Source: Nitrospira sp. CR1.3 (lineage in GTDB: Bacteria; Nitrospirota; Nitrospiria; Nitrospirales; Nitrospiraceae). From it: DNA of 58,335 nt. Shown here in pieces: positions 42,934 through 51,539 of this stretch. The DNA lies in NCBI GenBank assembly GCA_014055525.1, contig WIAH01000022.1:1-58335 (forward strand). The letters run 5' to 3'. A program made the translations under genes and the position numbers. The number at the start of each line of letters is the position of its first letter. Positions within the stretch are counted from its first letter, which is position 1. The notes beneath the pieces are model-generated. The model made no database searches. It was not told the origin of the DNA and was given only the letters and a program-made list of their open reading frames with translations.

Positions 42934-43958
42934 CCCATTGCCTCCCCTACACGAAATACCATCTCGACATCCTGGTACGCGTCGGTCATTTCGGCCGGGA
43001 AAGGTGGAAACACCCGTGGCTTCTGTACCGCGCGTTGGCCCGCCATGTCGAAATAATCGTTCCCCGATGATTGCTGAACACCGATATCTTTAACCGTGCC
43101 GTTGCGATGGAATCTGAACTTCACCACCACGGTATATGTGCTCCCGGTCACATCGATGGGAGGGGGTTCCCACTGACTCTTGATAATCGCCTCCACACGC
43201 GCCCAATAAGGATTGGTCCCGGACGATCCCGAAGTTCTCAGCATAGTCTGCGGCGCCTTGACTGCCGGAACCGAGGCCTCCTGCTGGGGCGCCGGCTTTA
43301 CCGGGGCTTCCTTGGGAATCACCAGCTTGGCCGCCGGCTGAAATTGTTTGACCTTCTTGAGCTCTTCCTCCAGTTCCCGGTTCTGATCTTCACTCAATGA
43401 GGTTTGTTGGGGCGCCTTGACCGCACGATCCGGCATGACATCCGGGATACGAGGCAGTTCGGGAATTTTGATCCTTGTCGCTTGCGGCTGAGGCTGCGCC
43501 ACAGCCTTCGCCGGGGTCAGCTCACCGAACTTCGGCGCATCCGGGGGAAGCTGGAGATCACGGAGAATATCCTTGGCTACACTCTCGCGAACGGGCGTCG
43601 TAGCGGGTATCGGCACAGGCATCGGTACCGGTGCTGGTTTTGGCGTCGGAATTGATGTGTCCCCTTTCATCTTCATCGGCTGGGCCGGCGCCGATCGCGG
43701 TTCAGGCGGTTTCGGCAACTCCACCGGTTTCTGAACCTCCACGCGCTTGACGGGAGTCGGCAAACTGATCAATGAAACTTCGACGGAAGCCAGCGGGCGT
43801 TCACCACGTTGGGGCAGGCGAAGTCCCGCCGCCACCAGAAGCACCACGAGATGCAGCACGAGCGAGAGCAGAAGCGCCCGCTTCAGCCGGGCAAAAAACC
43901 TCGTCTGTTCATCCAGGTCGAACCAGATGATCGGTTGGACGTGGGCTTGTGCCGACAT
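42930..43958 (-). CDS. TolA/TonB-family energy transducer
   Basis: A 342-residue protein with a cytoplasmic N-terminus, one transmembrane helix (~28-46, LLLSLVLHLVVLLVAAGL), a Pro/Lys/Val-rich periplasmic stretch and a C-terminal TonB/TolA-like domain (~255-342; WEPPPIDVTGSTYTVVVKFR). By position between tolR and tolB it takes the TolA role, carrying proton-motive force from TolQR to TolB-Pal. The C-terminus resembles the TonB/TolA C-domain broadly, so TolA identity relies on context. Confidence 0.88.
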   Translation of the reverse strand: MSAQAHVQPIIWFDLDEQTRFFARLKRALLLSLVLHLVVLLVAAGLRLPQRGERPLASVEVSLISLPTPVKRVEVQKPVELPKPPEPRSAPAQPMKMKGDTSIPTPKPAPVPMPVPIPATTPVRESVAKDILRDLQLPPDAPKFGELTPAKAVAQPQPQATRIKIPELPRIPDVMPDRAVKAPQQTSLSEDQNRELEEELKKVKQFQPAAKLVIPKEAPVKPAPQQEASVPAVKAPQTMLRTSGSSGTNPYWARVEAIIKSQWEPPPIDVTGSTYTVVVKFRFHRNGTVKDIGVQQSSGNDYFDMAGQRAVQKPRVFPPFPAEMTDAYQDVEMVFRVGEAMG

Positions 43959-43978
43959 AATCGCTGATCTGCTCCCGG

Positions 43979-44431
43979 CTAGCTCTTTCGAGGAGGTTGT
44001 CCCGGAATTGATGGCGCGAGGACGCGTTCCGCTCCGGTCGGGTCCGTCACCATCCCGATTTTTTCGATGCCCGCCTTCTTCACTCCATCCATCACTTGCA
44101 CAACAACCCCGTAGGGCACGTCGCGATCGGCCCTCAGATACAATGATACGTCGGGATGGTCATGTTTCAACAATTTTAGCTTTTGCTCCAACTGGGCGAC
44201 TCCGACAGGATCCTTGTCCAAATAGAGCCGCTGGTCCTTCTCGATGGTCAACACCATTCGCATTTCCGGCTTGATCGTGTTGGTGGCGGAGGTCGGCAGC
44301 TTGATGTCCATGCCCCGATAGAGCATCGGAGCCGTCACCATAAAGATCACGAGCAGAACCAGCACGACATCGACCAGCGGAATCACGTTGATTTCCGCCA
44401 TAAAGCGACGCTGGCGCGATTCAAACATCAT
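43979..44431 (-). CDS. tolR: ExbD/TolR biopolymer transport protein
   Basis: A 150-residue protein with one N-terminal helix containing the essential Asp (VIPLVDVVLVLLVIFMV, Asp near residue 20) and a periplasmic ExbD/TolR domain (LRADRDVPYGVVVQVMDG). It forms the proton channel with TolQ. Its ATG overlaps the tolQ stop by 4 nt. Confidence 0.92.
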   Translation of the reverse strand: MMFESRQRRFMAEINVIPLVDVVLVLLVIFMVTAPMLYRGMDIKLPTSATNTIKPEMRMVLTIEKDQRLYLDKDPVGVAQLEQKLKLLKHDHPDVSLYLRADRDVPYGVVVQVMDGVKKAGIEKIGMVTDPTGAERVLAPSIPGQPPRKS

Positions 44432-45126
44432 CGCTGGGCTCCGACGGGAATCGGCTTCGCCTTCGTCGCAGAGGACGGAACGACCCCCAACAATTCGATG
44501 GTCACGGTATCAAGACGAAACGCCGCCCGCCTGATGCGCGTCAAAAAATAGTTATAGGCGATGACGGCGGGAATCGCCGTGAACAGACCGGCCGCCGTCG
44601 CAACAAGCGCCTCGGATACGCCTGGGGCCACGGCCGCAATGCTCGCCGTGCCCTGCGTGCCGATCTCGCGGAACGCGTCGATGATGCCCATGACGGTCCC
44701 CAGCAACCCGACGAAGGGAGTAATGTTTCCGGTCGTCGCCAGAAACGGCAGCGAAGACTCCAGCTTTGATAACTGACTCTGCGACAAATGGGCCGCGGTG
44801 CGCTCGACCACGTGCCGGTCGACCGATCCGGCGCCGTCTTGTCCCTCCCCGCGCAACCCTGCCAGACGATCCATCACACCCTCGAACACGACCGCGGAAG
44901 GACTGGCTTCGAGATGGCGAACCTGACGATGGAGTTCGTTCAAGTCCCGAGATTTTGCGAGCAGGTTCATGAAGTGCCGGTCGCCACGATCGGCTGATCG
45001 GAATGCGCGCCACTTGGCAAAGATAATCGCCCAGGAAACGACGGAAAAGACGAACAGCAGCAGCAGCACGACTTTCGACACCGTGCCGAGCGATCCCACC
45101 AAACCTGTCAGTCCGAATTGAAACAT
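44428..45126 (-). CDS. tolQ: TolQ proton channel subunit
   Basis: A 232-residue MotA/TolQ/ExbB protein with three transmembrane helices (VVLLLLFVFSVVSWAIIFAK; ITPFVGLLGTVMGIIDAF; ALVATAAGLFTAIPAVIAYN). It is the first gene of the tol cluster. An extended -10 box lies 52 nt upstream. Tol identity rather than Exb rests on the tolB-pal-cpoB genes that follow. Confidence 0.92.
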   Translation of the reverse strand: MFQFGLTGLVGSLGTVSKVVLLLLFVFSVVSWAIIFAKWRAFRSADRGDRHFMNLLAKSRDLNELHRQVRHLEASPSAVVFEGVMDRLAGLRGEGQDGAGSVDRHVVERTAAHLSQSQLSKLESSLPFLATTGNITPFVGLLGTVMGIIDAFREIGTQGTASIAAVAPGVSEALVATAAGLFTAIPAVIAYNYFLTRIRRAAFRLDTVTIELLGVVPSSATKAKPIPVGAQR

Positions 45127-45177
45127 TGACCTACACCCTTTCCTGGCGACATGGCATCTCCGTGCGTTCGCGTACCG

Positions 45178-45186
45178 ATTTTAGCA
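45178..45186 (-). promoter_or_regulatory. Extended -10 box ahead of tolQ
   Basis: TGC-TAAAAT on the minus strand matches the extended -10 form and is identical to the box at 56472-56480. No clear -35 is present. Transcription would start about 45 nt before tolQ. Confidence 0.35.
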
Positions 45187-45201
45187 AATGCTGGGAATAG
45201 T

Positions 45202-45343
45202 GCGGGAGCCGAGGAGACTTGAACCACGCGCTGTCTTGTTATGCCAACGCCGACGGAGAGGCTTTCGCTCTCGGTCGTGGGGACAACCTCCTCAACGCAC
45301 AAGGGCTGACAAAAAAAATGGCGGGGCCGACGGGATTTGAACC
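45202..45343. repeat. Partial copies of the tRNA-Asp 3' half
   Basis: The 33 bp at 45311-45343 exactly repeat the 3' end of tRNA-Asp plus its flank at 45491-45523, at an offset of 180 bp. A third, degenerate copy lies at 45202-45234. Each resembles the T-arm and 3' acceptor strand on the minus strand but lacks the 5' half of a tRNA. They are not functional tRNAs; they may mark past integrations or a local tandem duplication. Confidence 0.75.
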
Positions 45344-45498
45344 ACGCTCCGTCGCTGGCTCGGCCCTGAATCCTGCCTCGCCAGCTTCTACAGAGGGGGC
45401 CTCCCCCCTCGTATGCTCCCCACGAAGGGTGCATACCCCCTTCGAAACCCCCAGTCGCGGGTTCAATGCCCGCCGCGCGAACACATGAACAAAAAAAA

Positions 45499-45577
45499 TG
45501 GCGGGGCCGACGGGATTTGAACCCGCGACCTCCAGATTGACAATCTGGCGTCCTAAACCAGGCTGAACGACGGCCCC
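45499..45577 (-). tRNA. tRNA-Asp (anticodon GTC)
   Basis: A complete cloverleaf reads on the minus strand: acceptor stem GGGGCCG/CGGCCCC, D-arm GTTC/GGAC, anticodon stem CCAGA/TCTGG with loop TTGTCAA (GTC), T-arm GCGGG/CCCGT with TTCAAAT, discriminator G, and an encoded CCA. Confidence 0.95.
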
Positions 45578-45700
45578 TCGTGACTCTACTTATAGCGGAA
45601 GATCTGGATGACAAGACTATTTGTAGCGGTTGGTCCAGTCTACAGTTTTTTCATTTTTCTGTTGCGTTCTTCCCCTTCTCACCTCAGCCGGATCGAGCGC

Positions 45701-45776
45701 TGGTAGGCGGAACAGGGATCGAACCTGTGACCTCTGCCTTGTAAGGGCAGCGCTCTTCCAACTGAGCTATCCGCCC
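45701..45776 (-). tRNA. tRNA-Val (anticodon TAC)
   Basis: On the minus strand: acceptor GGGCGGA/TCCGCCT with a G-U closing pair, D-arm GCTC/GAGC, anticodon stem CTGCC/GGCAG with loop CTTACAA (TAC), T-arm ACAGG/CCTGT with TTCGATC, discriminator A and encoded CCA. Confidence 0.95.
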
Positions 45777-45912
45777 GATTTTCCTAGCAAGCTGGCGGAT
45801 GCTACCAAGTCCACCTCTGCTTGTCAACCGTATCGCGCACTCTTCTTGCAGTCCCATGGCCTTTCCTGCGAATCGTTCTCGCCATCGAGACTTGCTTGCG
45901 GAAGCTGGCTTG

Positions 45913-46812
45913 CTAATGGGTTCGCCGGGGAAAATAGCGGTTGTGCACCGTCTTCAGCCTTTCTCGTTCCACGTGCGTGTAGATCTGCGTCGTCGCGATA
46001 TTCATGTGTCCAAGCAGAGCTTGAACCGACCGAAGGTCCGCGCCGCCTTCGAGGAGATGCGTGGCAAAGGAATGTCGTAGCATGTGAGGCGAGATCGCGC
46101 GCGCTATTCCGGCTCGCCTCGCCCGGAGCCTGAGCATTTTCCAGAACGCCTGCCGGGTCAGTGCTCCACCTCGGCGCGACACGAACAGATACCGCGACAG
46201 TCGACGCTTGAGCAGCTGAGGCCGCACGTCATCCGTGTACCGCTGAAGCAACAGACGCGCCGGCTCTCCCACCGGCACAAAGCGCTGCTTCGACCCTTTC
46301 CCCGTGACCCGCAGGCATCCGACGGCAAAATCAACGTGAGCCGCCTCCACCGATACCAATTCGGACACACGGAGCCCGGTCGCATACAGCAGTTCCACCA
46401 TTGTGCGGTCGCGATGATCCTCCAATTGCGGCCGTAGCGGCAGATCGAGCAACGCCGTCACATCCCGATGCGAAAGTGTCTTCGGCAGTCGAAGACCTCG
46501 ACGTCCCGCGGCAAGGCCGACGGCAGGGTTCTGTTCGATGAGCCGTTCCAGCAGAAGAAATCGGAGCCATCCTCGAACCGCGGAAAGACAGCGCGCCGCC
46601 GAGGGAGTTGACAATCGCGCCGCTTTGAGGCCGGCGAGAAATCCCCGCAGGCTTCCGGACGTCAATCGCTCCAGCGGCGGCGCTCCATCGCGTGAGAGGT
46701 ACACTTGAAATTTTCCCAAATCGCGGCGGTAGGCCTCGATGGTATTACGCGACAGACCTCCTTCGACACGGAGATGATTCAGATAGCGCTCGACCAACTG
46801 GTCGGTCGTCAT
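45913..46812 (-). CDS. xerD: XerC/XerD-type tyrosine recombinase
   Basis: A 299-residue tyrosine recombinase of XerC/D size. The SAM-like core-binding domain spans ~1-85 and the catalytic domain ~105-290, with R148 (ATGLRVSEL), K172 (GKGSKQR), H243 and R246 (HMLRHSF), H269 (LLGHMN) and nucleophile Y278 (QIYTHV). It probably resolves chromosome dimers at dif; XerC versus XerD is not settled. The start at 46812 has no Shine-Dalgarno site but a -10 box ends 6 nt upstream; upstream Met codons are less likely. Confidence 0.88.
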   Translation of the reverse strand: MTTDQLVERYLNHLRVEGGLSRNTIEAYRRDLGKFQVYLSRDGAPPLERLTSGSLRGFLAGLKAARLSTPSAARCLSAVRGWLRFLLLERLIEQNPAVGLAAGRRGLRLPKTLSHRDVTALLDLPLRPQLEDHRDRTMVELLYATGLRVSELVSVEAAHVDFAVGCLRVTGKGSKQRFVPVGEPARLLLQRYTDDVRPQLLKRRLSRYLFVSRRGGALTRQAFWKMLRLRARRAGIARAISPHMLRHSFATHLLEGGADLRSVQALLGHMNIATTQIYTHVERERLKTVHNRYFPRRTH

Positions 46813-46818
46813 CGTGCG

Positions 46819-46847
46819 ATGATAGCCAATCATTCGGATGAAGACAA
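46819..46847 (-). promoter_or_regulatory. Promoter predicting a leaderless xerD mRNA
   Basis: On the minus strand -35 TTGTCT (46847-46842), 17-nt spacer and -10 TATCAT (46824-46819). Six nucleotides separate the -10 from the ATG at 46812. Confidence 0.55.
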
Positions 46848-46868
46848 CGCGGGCAACGGCGCTCAACC

Positions 46869-46897
46869 TTGACACCCTATAGCGATTCCGATAGTAC
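46869..46897 (+). promoter_or_regulatory. Candidate promoter of the LpoA-like gene
   Basis: A perfect -35 TTGACA (46869-46874) is followed after 17 nt by TAGTAC (46892-46897), a poor -10. It lies back to back with the xerD promoter. Confidence 0.35.
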
Positions 46898-46988
46898 TCA
46901 TTTTTTACCGGCATCGGTTTCATTCATCGGAATGCGGGTGATCGGCTTGGCTCATCAGGCATATTCCCCTTGTCAAACGGTCAGGATC

Positions 46989-48926
46989 ATGGCCTCCTGC
47001 GGCAGAATGCTGAGCGTTCTCTGCTGTGTCGCGTTGCTGACGAGCGCGTTCTCGTTCACGCCTCCCGTCGTCCGGGCGGAGTCCGTCAAAAGCGCCCCCG
47101 CCAATCATCCGGCGTTGAATCAAGCCAAGCGATTGATCGACCAAGGCCAGGCGGAAGAAGCCATCACGGTGCTCAGGCGATTTCTCGCCACAAACCCGAA
47201 GCCCGATCTCCTCGATGATACGTACCTGCTTCTGGCCGCGGCCCTTTATGGCTCGCAGCAATATGGCGAGGCTCTCAAGTACTTGCAGCAGCTGCAAGCG
47301 GAGTTTCCCAACTCGGAAGTCATCGATCGCGCCAGACTCCTGCTGGCCCGGACGCATGCGGCCATGGGGAATCCGGACCTGGCCTTTCCCATACTGACCG
47401 GTATCCGCAGCCTGTCGCAGGACGAAACGGCCAAGCGCGAAGCCGTACATATCAGCGGAGAACTCTATCTCCAAAAGAAGGAATACACCCGGGCCATTCA
47501 AGCCTGGCTCGAGGAGATTTCCCTGAGCTCCGACGATCAGGCGGACGAAATCCGCGGCCAGATCCGCGGACTGATCAATGAGTCGTTCGACAAGAAGGCG
47601 CTGGAGCGGGTGCGAGAAGCCTACCCCAAGAGCTTTCCAGGCGACCAGGCCTCCATCCGGTTGATCGAACTCTATATGGGCCGGGGCGAGGATCATCAGG
47701 CTGCCAGACAGATCCAGCAATTTCTTGCGCACTTTCCCTCGCACCCGTACGCCGCGAAGGCCTCGGAGTTGCTCGCTTCCCTGCAGGCTAAACTGAAGAC
47801 GAATCAATTTCTGATCGCGGCCGTCCTTCCACTCACAGGGAAACTGGCTCCTTTCGCGAACGATGTGCTGAGCGGCATTCAACTCGCCGTGGAATTGAAC
47901 AGCGATCGAACGGGCGGCCCGTCGGTGGGTCTCCTGGTAAGAGACTTGGAATCGGAACGGGCGTCCTTCATGGATGATCTTAATGCGGTGCTGGCCAACG
48001 ACCGTCCCATCGCCGTGATCGGCCCACTGCTGTCGAAAAACCTGCCCGTGATGGCGGAACTGGCGGAGCGCGCGCACATTCCTTTGCTCACGCCGACGGC
48101 GACGCTCCCGAACGTCCGACGTCTGGGCAGCTATACGTTCAGCACGGCGCTCACATATCAGCTGCAGGCCAAGCGTATCGCGACCTATGCGGCCGGTGAA
48201 CAGGGATTCCGCCGCTTCTGCATTCTTCACCCGGACACGACCTACGGACGCGAGCTGGCCCGCTGGTTTGCGCAGGAAGTGCGGTCACACGACGGCGAGA
48301 TCATCGCCATCGAATCCTACAAGGAAGGCGAGAGCGACATCGGACCGCAACTCAAGCGCATGAAGGCCGAAGACCTGAAGAAGTACGGTCTGTCCGTTCA
48401 GGTCGATCCGACGAAACTCGGCGGGAGAGTCACGAAGATGGATAAGAAGGTGCTGTACACGCCGGGATTCGACGCGATCTTCATCCCCGGGCGCGCCGCG
48501 GACGTGGGGCTCATCGCCGCGCAATTGAATTTTCACGACATGAAGGTGCCGTTCCTCGGCAGCAATGGATGGAATGCGCCGGATTTCGCTCGGACGGCGG
48601 ATCAATCGATCGACGGAGCCGTGTTCGTGGACGGCTTCTTCGCCGACAGCCCCAATCCCAATGTTCAGGATTTCGTCGAGCGCTACAAGAAGCGGTTTCA
48701 GACCAGCCCGACGCTCTTTGCGATGCAGGGGTACGACGCCGCCAAGTTCGTCGTCGAGGCGATCAGAAAGGGCGCGACGTCGGGCGAAGCCGTGCGGGAC
48801 TTTCTCGTCTCGCAGCCGGATCTCCCGGCGCTGGGAGGACCGGCCGCATTTCTGCAGGACGGCACGCTCAACCGGCCTCTGTTTCTGATTCAGGTGAAGC
48901 GGGGACGGTTCACCCAGGTGGACTAA
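46989..48926 (+). CDS. LpoA-like periplasmic protein: TPR plus periplasmic-binding domain
   Basis: A 645-residue exported protein. After a signal peptide come TPR-like helices (~35-280; AEEAITVLRRFLATNPKPDL, YGEALKYLQQLQAEFPNSEV) and a type I periplasmic-binding fold (~290-640; LIAAVLPLTGKLAPFANDVL, FLGSNGWNAPDF, FAMQGYDAAKFVVEAI). This order matches LpoA, the outer-membrane activator of PBP1A, and amino-acid ABC receptors. No lipobox is seen at the start used (AGGA just before ATG 46989), unlike classical LpoA; an earlier ATG at 46932 is possible. Penicillin-binding-protein activation is a reasonable but unproven role. Confidence 0.82.
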   Translation: MASCGRMLSVLCCVALLTSAFSFTPPVVRAESVKSAPANHPALNQAKRLIDQGQAEEAITVLRRFLATNPKPDLLDDTYLLLAAALYGSQQYGEALKYLQQLQAEFPNSEVIDRARLLLARTHAAMGNPDLAFPILTGIRSLSQDETAKREAVHISGELYLQKKEYTRAIQAWLEEISLSSDDQADEIRGQIRGLINESFDKKALERVREAYPKSFPGDQASIRLIELYMGRGEDHQAARQIQQFLAHFPSHPYAAKASELLASLQAKLKTNQFLIAAVLPLTGKLAPFANDVLSGIQLAVELNSDRTGGPSVGLLVRDLESERASFMDDLNAVLANDRPIAVIGPLLSKNLPVMAELAERAHIPLLTPTATLPNVRRLGSYTFSTALTYQLQAKRIATYAAGEQGFRRFCILHPDTTYGRELARWFAQEVRSHDGEIIAIESYKEGESDIGPQLKRMKAEDLKKYGLSVQVDPTKLGGRVTKMDKKVLYTPGFDAIFIPGRAADVGLIAAQLNFHDMKVPFLGSNGWNAPDFARTADQSIDGAVFVDGFFADSPNPNVQDFVERYKKRFQTSPTLFAMQGYDAAKFVVEAIRKGATSGEAVRDFLVSQPDLPALGGPAAFLQDGTLNRPLFLIQVKRGRFTQVD

Positions 48927-48935
48927 CAGGCCGAG

Positions 48936-49679
48936 ATGAACAGCCTCCCACACATACTGCACCAGATCTCCTATATGGCCCTTCCACTGCTGTTCGCGAT
49001 GGTGTTGCACGAATATGCGCACGGATGGATGGCGGATAAGTGCGGAGATCCGACCGCCAAGCTTCAGGGACGCCTCACGGTCAATCCGCTGGCGCACATC
49101 GATCCGTTCGGCACGATTCTCATGCCGCTGCTCTGCCTGATGCTGCCGGGGAGTTTTCTGCTCGGGTGGGCCAAGCCGGTTCCGATTGATCCGCGCAACA
49201 TGACGCATCCGCGACGGGACATGGCGCTCGTCGCTGCAGCCGGTCCCGGCATGAATCTCGTCCTCGCCGTCGTGAGCGCGCTGGTGCTCGCAGGACTCTT
49301 CGCCTTCGATCCGAGCCTTTCAATCCGCGGCGCGGGAGGAACCGAGACCGATCCGCCCGGTTCCATGACCAGGTTGTTCCTGCTTCCGATCGCCGTGATG
49401 GCGTTTTATTCGGTGCTCATCAACGTCTTTCTGTGCCTGTTCAATTTGATTCCGATTCCGCCGCTCGACGGAGGCCGCATCCTCGTCAGCCTGCTGCCGC
49501 CGCAGCCGGCCATGGCACTGGCCCGGCTGGAACCCTACGGCATGTTGATTTTGGTGGGGCTGCTAGTCTTTGATAAGGAGCTTCGTGTCATCCACACGAT
49601 CACCGGCACCTTCGCGACGGGCCTCTCCGGAACCATCCTGTCGACCGCGCTGGGCCTCGGCATAGGAGCTCCTCAATGA
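48936..49679 (+). CDS. Site-2 (M50 family) zinc metalloprotease
   Basis: A 247-residue membrane protease with HEYAH at residues 25-29 in the first helix, the NPLAHIDP segment and the NLIPIPPLDGGR motif supplying the third zinc ligand. It has no PDZ domain, so it belongs to the short S2P group. It follows the LpoA-like gene by 9 nt and overlaps trpS by 4 nt. Substrates are unknown. Confidence 0.88.
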   Translation: MNSLPHILHQISYMALPLLFAMVLHEYAHGWMADKCGDPTAKLQGRLTVNPLAHIDPFGTILMPLLCLMLPGSFLLGWAKPVPIDPRNMTHPRRDMALVAAAGPGMNLVLAVVSALVLAGLFAFDPSLSIRGAGGTETDPPGSMTRLFLLPIAVMAFYSVLINVFLCLFNLIPIPPLDGGRILVSLLPPQPAMALARLEPYGMLILVGLLVFDKELRVIHTITGTFATGLSGTILSTALGLGIGAPQ

Positions 49680-50668
49680 CGGCCTCTGGAAAACGTGTGC
49701 TCAGCGGCATGCAGCCCAGCGGATTGCTGCACCTGGGAAACTATCTCGGCGCTCTGGAGAACTGGAAGACGCTCCAGGATCAGTACGAGTGCTACTTCTT
49801 CGTGGCGGATTGGCATGCCTTGTCGACGAACTACGCCGACACCGGCCGTATTCGTGAATTCGTTCGAGAACTCTTGATCGACTGGCTCGCCGCCGGGATC
49901 GATCCGTCCCGATCGACGGTCTTCGTCCAATCGCACGTGCCGCAACACGCCATTCTGCATCTTCTGCTTTCGATGATTGTTCCCGTTTCCTGGCTCGAGC
50001 GGAATCCGACCTATAAGGAAAAGCAGGAGGAGATCAAGGAGAAGGATCTCAGCACCTACGGATTCCTCGGCTACCCGGTGCTCCAGGCCGCCGATATCCT
50101 ATTGTACAAGCCCGATTTCGTGCCGGTGGGCAAAGACCAGCTCCCTCACCTGGAGCTCACGCGCGAGCTGGCACGACGGTTCAACGATATCTATAAGGCG
50201 CCGGTGTTCCCGGAACCCAAAGAACACCTGACGAAGTTCCCGAAAGTGCTGGGCACCGACGGACGGAAGATGAGCAAGAGCTACGGCAACACGATTAATT
50301 TGTCCGACAGCGAACCGGTCGTCCGCCAAAAGCTGAAAACCATGGTGACCGATCCGGCCCGCGTCCGGCGTCACGATCCGGGCAATCCGGACGTCTGTCC
50401 GGTCTACGATCTGCACAAGATCTTTTCGCCGCTTCCCGTCATCGAACAGATCAATCGGGAGTGCCGCACCGCCGCCATCGGTTGCATCGATTGCAAGAAA
50501 CTCGTCGCCGATCGTTTGGTCGAGCGCATGAGTCCCATCTGGGAGGCTCGCGCGAAATTGACCAAGGACCCTTCGCAGTTGGAGGACATCGTTCAAGCCG
50601 GCAGCCGCCAAGCCGGTGAGGTCGCAAAGGCCACTCTGGCCGATGTCACCGAAGCCATGAAGGTTTAG
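49676..50668 (+). CDS. trpS: Tryptophanyl-tRNA synthetase
   Basis: A 330-residue class I synthetase with SGMQPSGLLHLGNY (the HIGH-type motif) and KMSKS near residues 198-202. It charges tRNA-Trp. The ATG overlaps the protease stop (ATGA), an M50-trpS arrangement seen in many bacteria. Confidence 0.95.
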   Translation: MTASGKRVLSGMQPSGLLHLGNYLGALENWKTLQDQYECYFFVADWHALSTNYADTGRIREFVRELLIDWLAAGIDPSRSTVFVQSHVPQHAILHLLLSMIVPVSWLERNPTYKEKQEEIKEKDLSTYGFLGYPVLQAADILLYKPDFVPVGKDQLPHLELTRELARRFNDIYKAPVFPEPKEHLTKFPKVLGTDGRKMSKSYGNTINLSDSEPVVRQKLKTMVTDPARVRRHDPGNPDVCPVYDLHKIFSPLPVIEQINRECRTAAIGCIDCKKLVADRLVERMSPIWEARAKLTKDPSQLEDIVQAGSRQAGEVAKATLADVTEAMKV

Positions 50669-50701
50669 CCGACCGGCTGAAGGAGGCCGGTGAGGTTCCG
50701 G

Positions 50702-51019
50702 ATGCCCTATCGAAGTTCCAAGCAGTTCGTCGGAATGGTCGCCGTAGCTGCGCTGGGGTTCTACGGCAGCAGGGCCTGGGCCGTCGATCCCCCTTGCAAC
50801 CGGTACCAGCCCGCTAAGCAGTCCCGCTGTGCCGAGATTTGGAGGGAATTAAACAAGGAGGACGGCCCTTCCATCGCCCGGTTCGGACTGGACCAACAAA
50901 AACGGCGCGATGCGGGGCAGATCAACGCGGAGCAACATCTCGCCGAGAACATGCAATTCATCAAGCAATCGACCGAGCGACGGCTTGAGCGCCTGAAAGA
51001 CCGGATGTCGAAGGAATGA
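50702..51019 (+). CDS. Small exported protein of unknown function
   Basis: A 105-residue protein with a signal peptide (KQFVGMVAVAALGFYGSRAWA) and a charged, helical mature part with two Cys (PPCNRYQPAKQSRC) that could form a disulfide. GAGG lies 6 nt before the ATG at 50702; a GTG at 50690 is too close to AGGAGG. It lies 33 nt after trpS. Confidence 0.68.
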   Translation: MPYRSSKQFVGMVAVAALGFYGSRAWAVDPPCNRYQPAKQSRCAEIWRELNKEDGPSIARFGLDQQKRRDAGQINAEQHLAENMQFIKQSTERRLERLKDRMSKE

Positions 51020-51022
51020 CCT

Positions 51023-51520
51023 CTACAGGTCTTCCGTTTTGGATTTCTCCAGCACTCGGCCGGCCGAATCGAGCAGATCCCGGCTCACGATGATGGGCGC
51101 CTTGAAATGAATCGCGAGCGCGATTGAGTCCGACGAGCGGCTGTCGAACACCTTCGTGTCGCCGCGTACCGCCACGGTCAAGGCCCCGTAATAGGTTCCC
51201 CCCTTCAAGGTGATGATCGTCTGCGTGACCGTTCCGCCGTACGCTTCAAGAATTGAATGCATCAGATCGTGGGTGAGGGGACGGGACAGCTTTTCGTCGT
51301 TGAGCGCTCCTTGAATCGAAAGCGCGACGGTGAGATCCACGAAGATCGGAATGCTCTTCCCTTCAGCTTGGAGCAGGACGACCGGTCCCTGATCGGAGAT
51401 GCGGACCTTCACGTCCGTGATCTTGACCGGCTCGGAGGGTTTCGACGGGAGTTCCTCCGCATGGCCGATCGAGGATCCGATCAGAAGGGAAAAGAGGGCG
51501 AACAGAATGACTCTGGTCAT
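51023..51520 (-). CDS. Exported bifunctional-nuclease (BFN/DUF151) domain protein
   Basis: A 165-residue protein with a signal peptide (RVILFALFSLLIGSSIGHA) and a BFN domain (~35-165; RPLTHDLMHSILEAYGGTV, DSRSSDSIALAIHFKAPIIV). The fold is named for plant bifunctional nucleases; most bacterial members are cytoplasmic, so export is noteworthy. GGGAGG precedes the ATG at 51520. It converges with the upstream small exported gene, 3 nt apart. Confidence 0.82.
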   Translation of the reverse strand: MTRVILFALFSLLIGSSIGHAEELPSKPSEPVKITDVKVRISDQGPVVLLQAEGKSIPIFVDLTVALSIQGALNDEKLSRPLTHDLMHSILEAYGGTVTQTIITLKGGTYYGALTVAVRGDTKVFDSRSSDSIALAIHFKAPIIVSRDLLDSAGRVLEKSKTEDL

Positions 51521-51539
51521 GGACACCTCCCTTAGTGCA

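Larger units (their letters stand above)
45127..45498. other. 372-bp spacer with tRNA-derived repeats
   Basis: Apart from the tRNA-Asp 3'-half copies and the tolQ -10 box, it contains an inverted repeat near 45423-45444 (CGAAGGG ... CCCCCTTCG) and a second T-arm-like sequence near 45449-45474. No protein gene is supported. Confidence 0.5.

Noticed and set aside
45311..45480. Possible additional tRNA genes next to tRNA-Asp.
   Set aside because: Only T-arm and 3' acceptor segments are present. No matching 5' acceptor, D-arm or anticodon arm could be folded.
45108..45614. An open frame covering the tRNA-Asp region on the minus strand.
   Set aside because: Its CQSGGRGFKSRRPRHFFC-type sequence is translated tRNA. 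Such false proteins are common in annotations.
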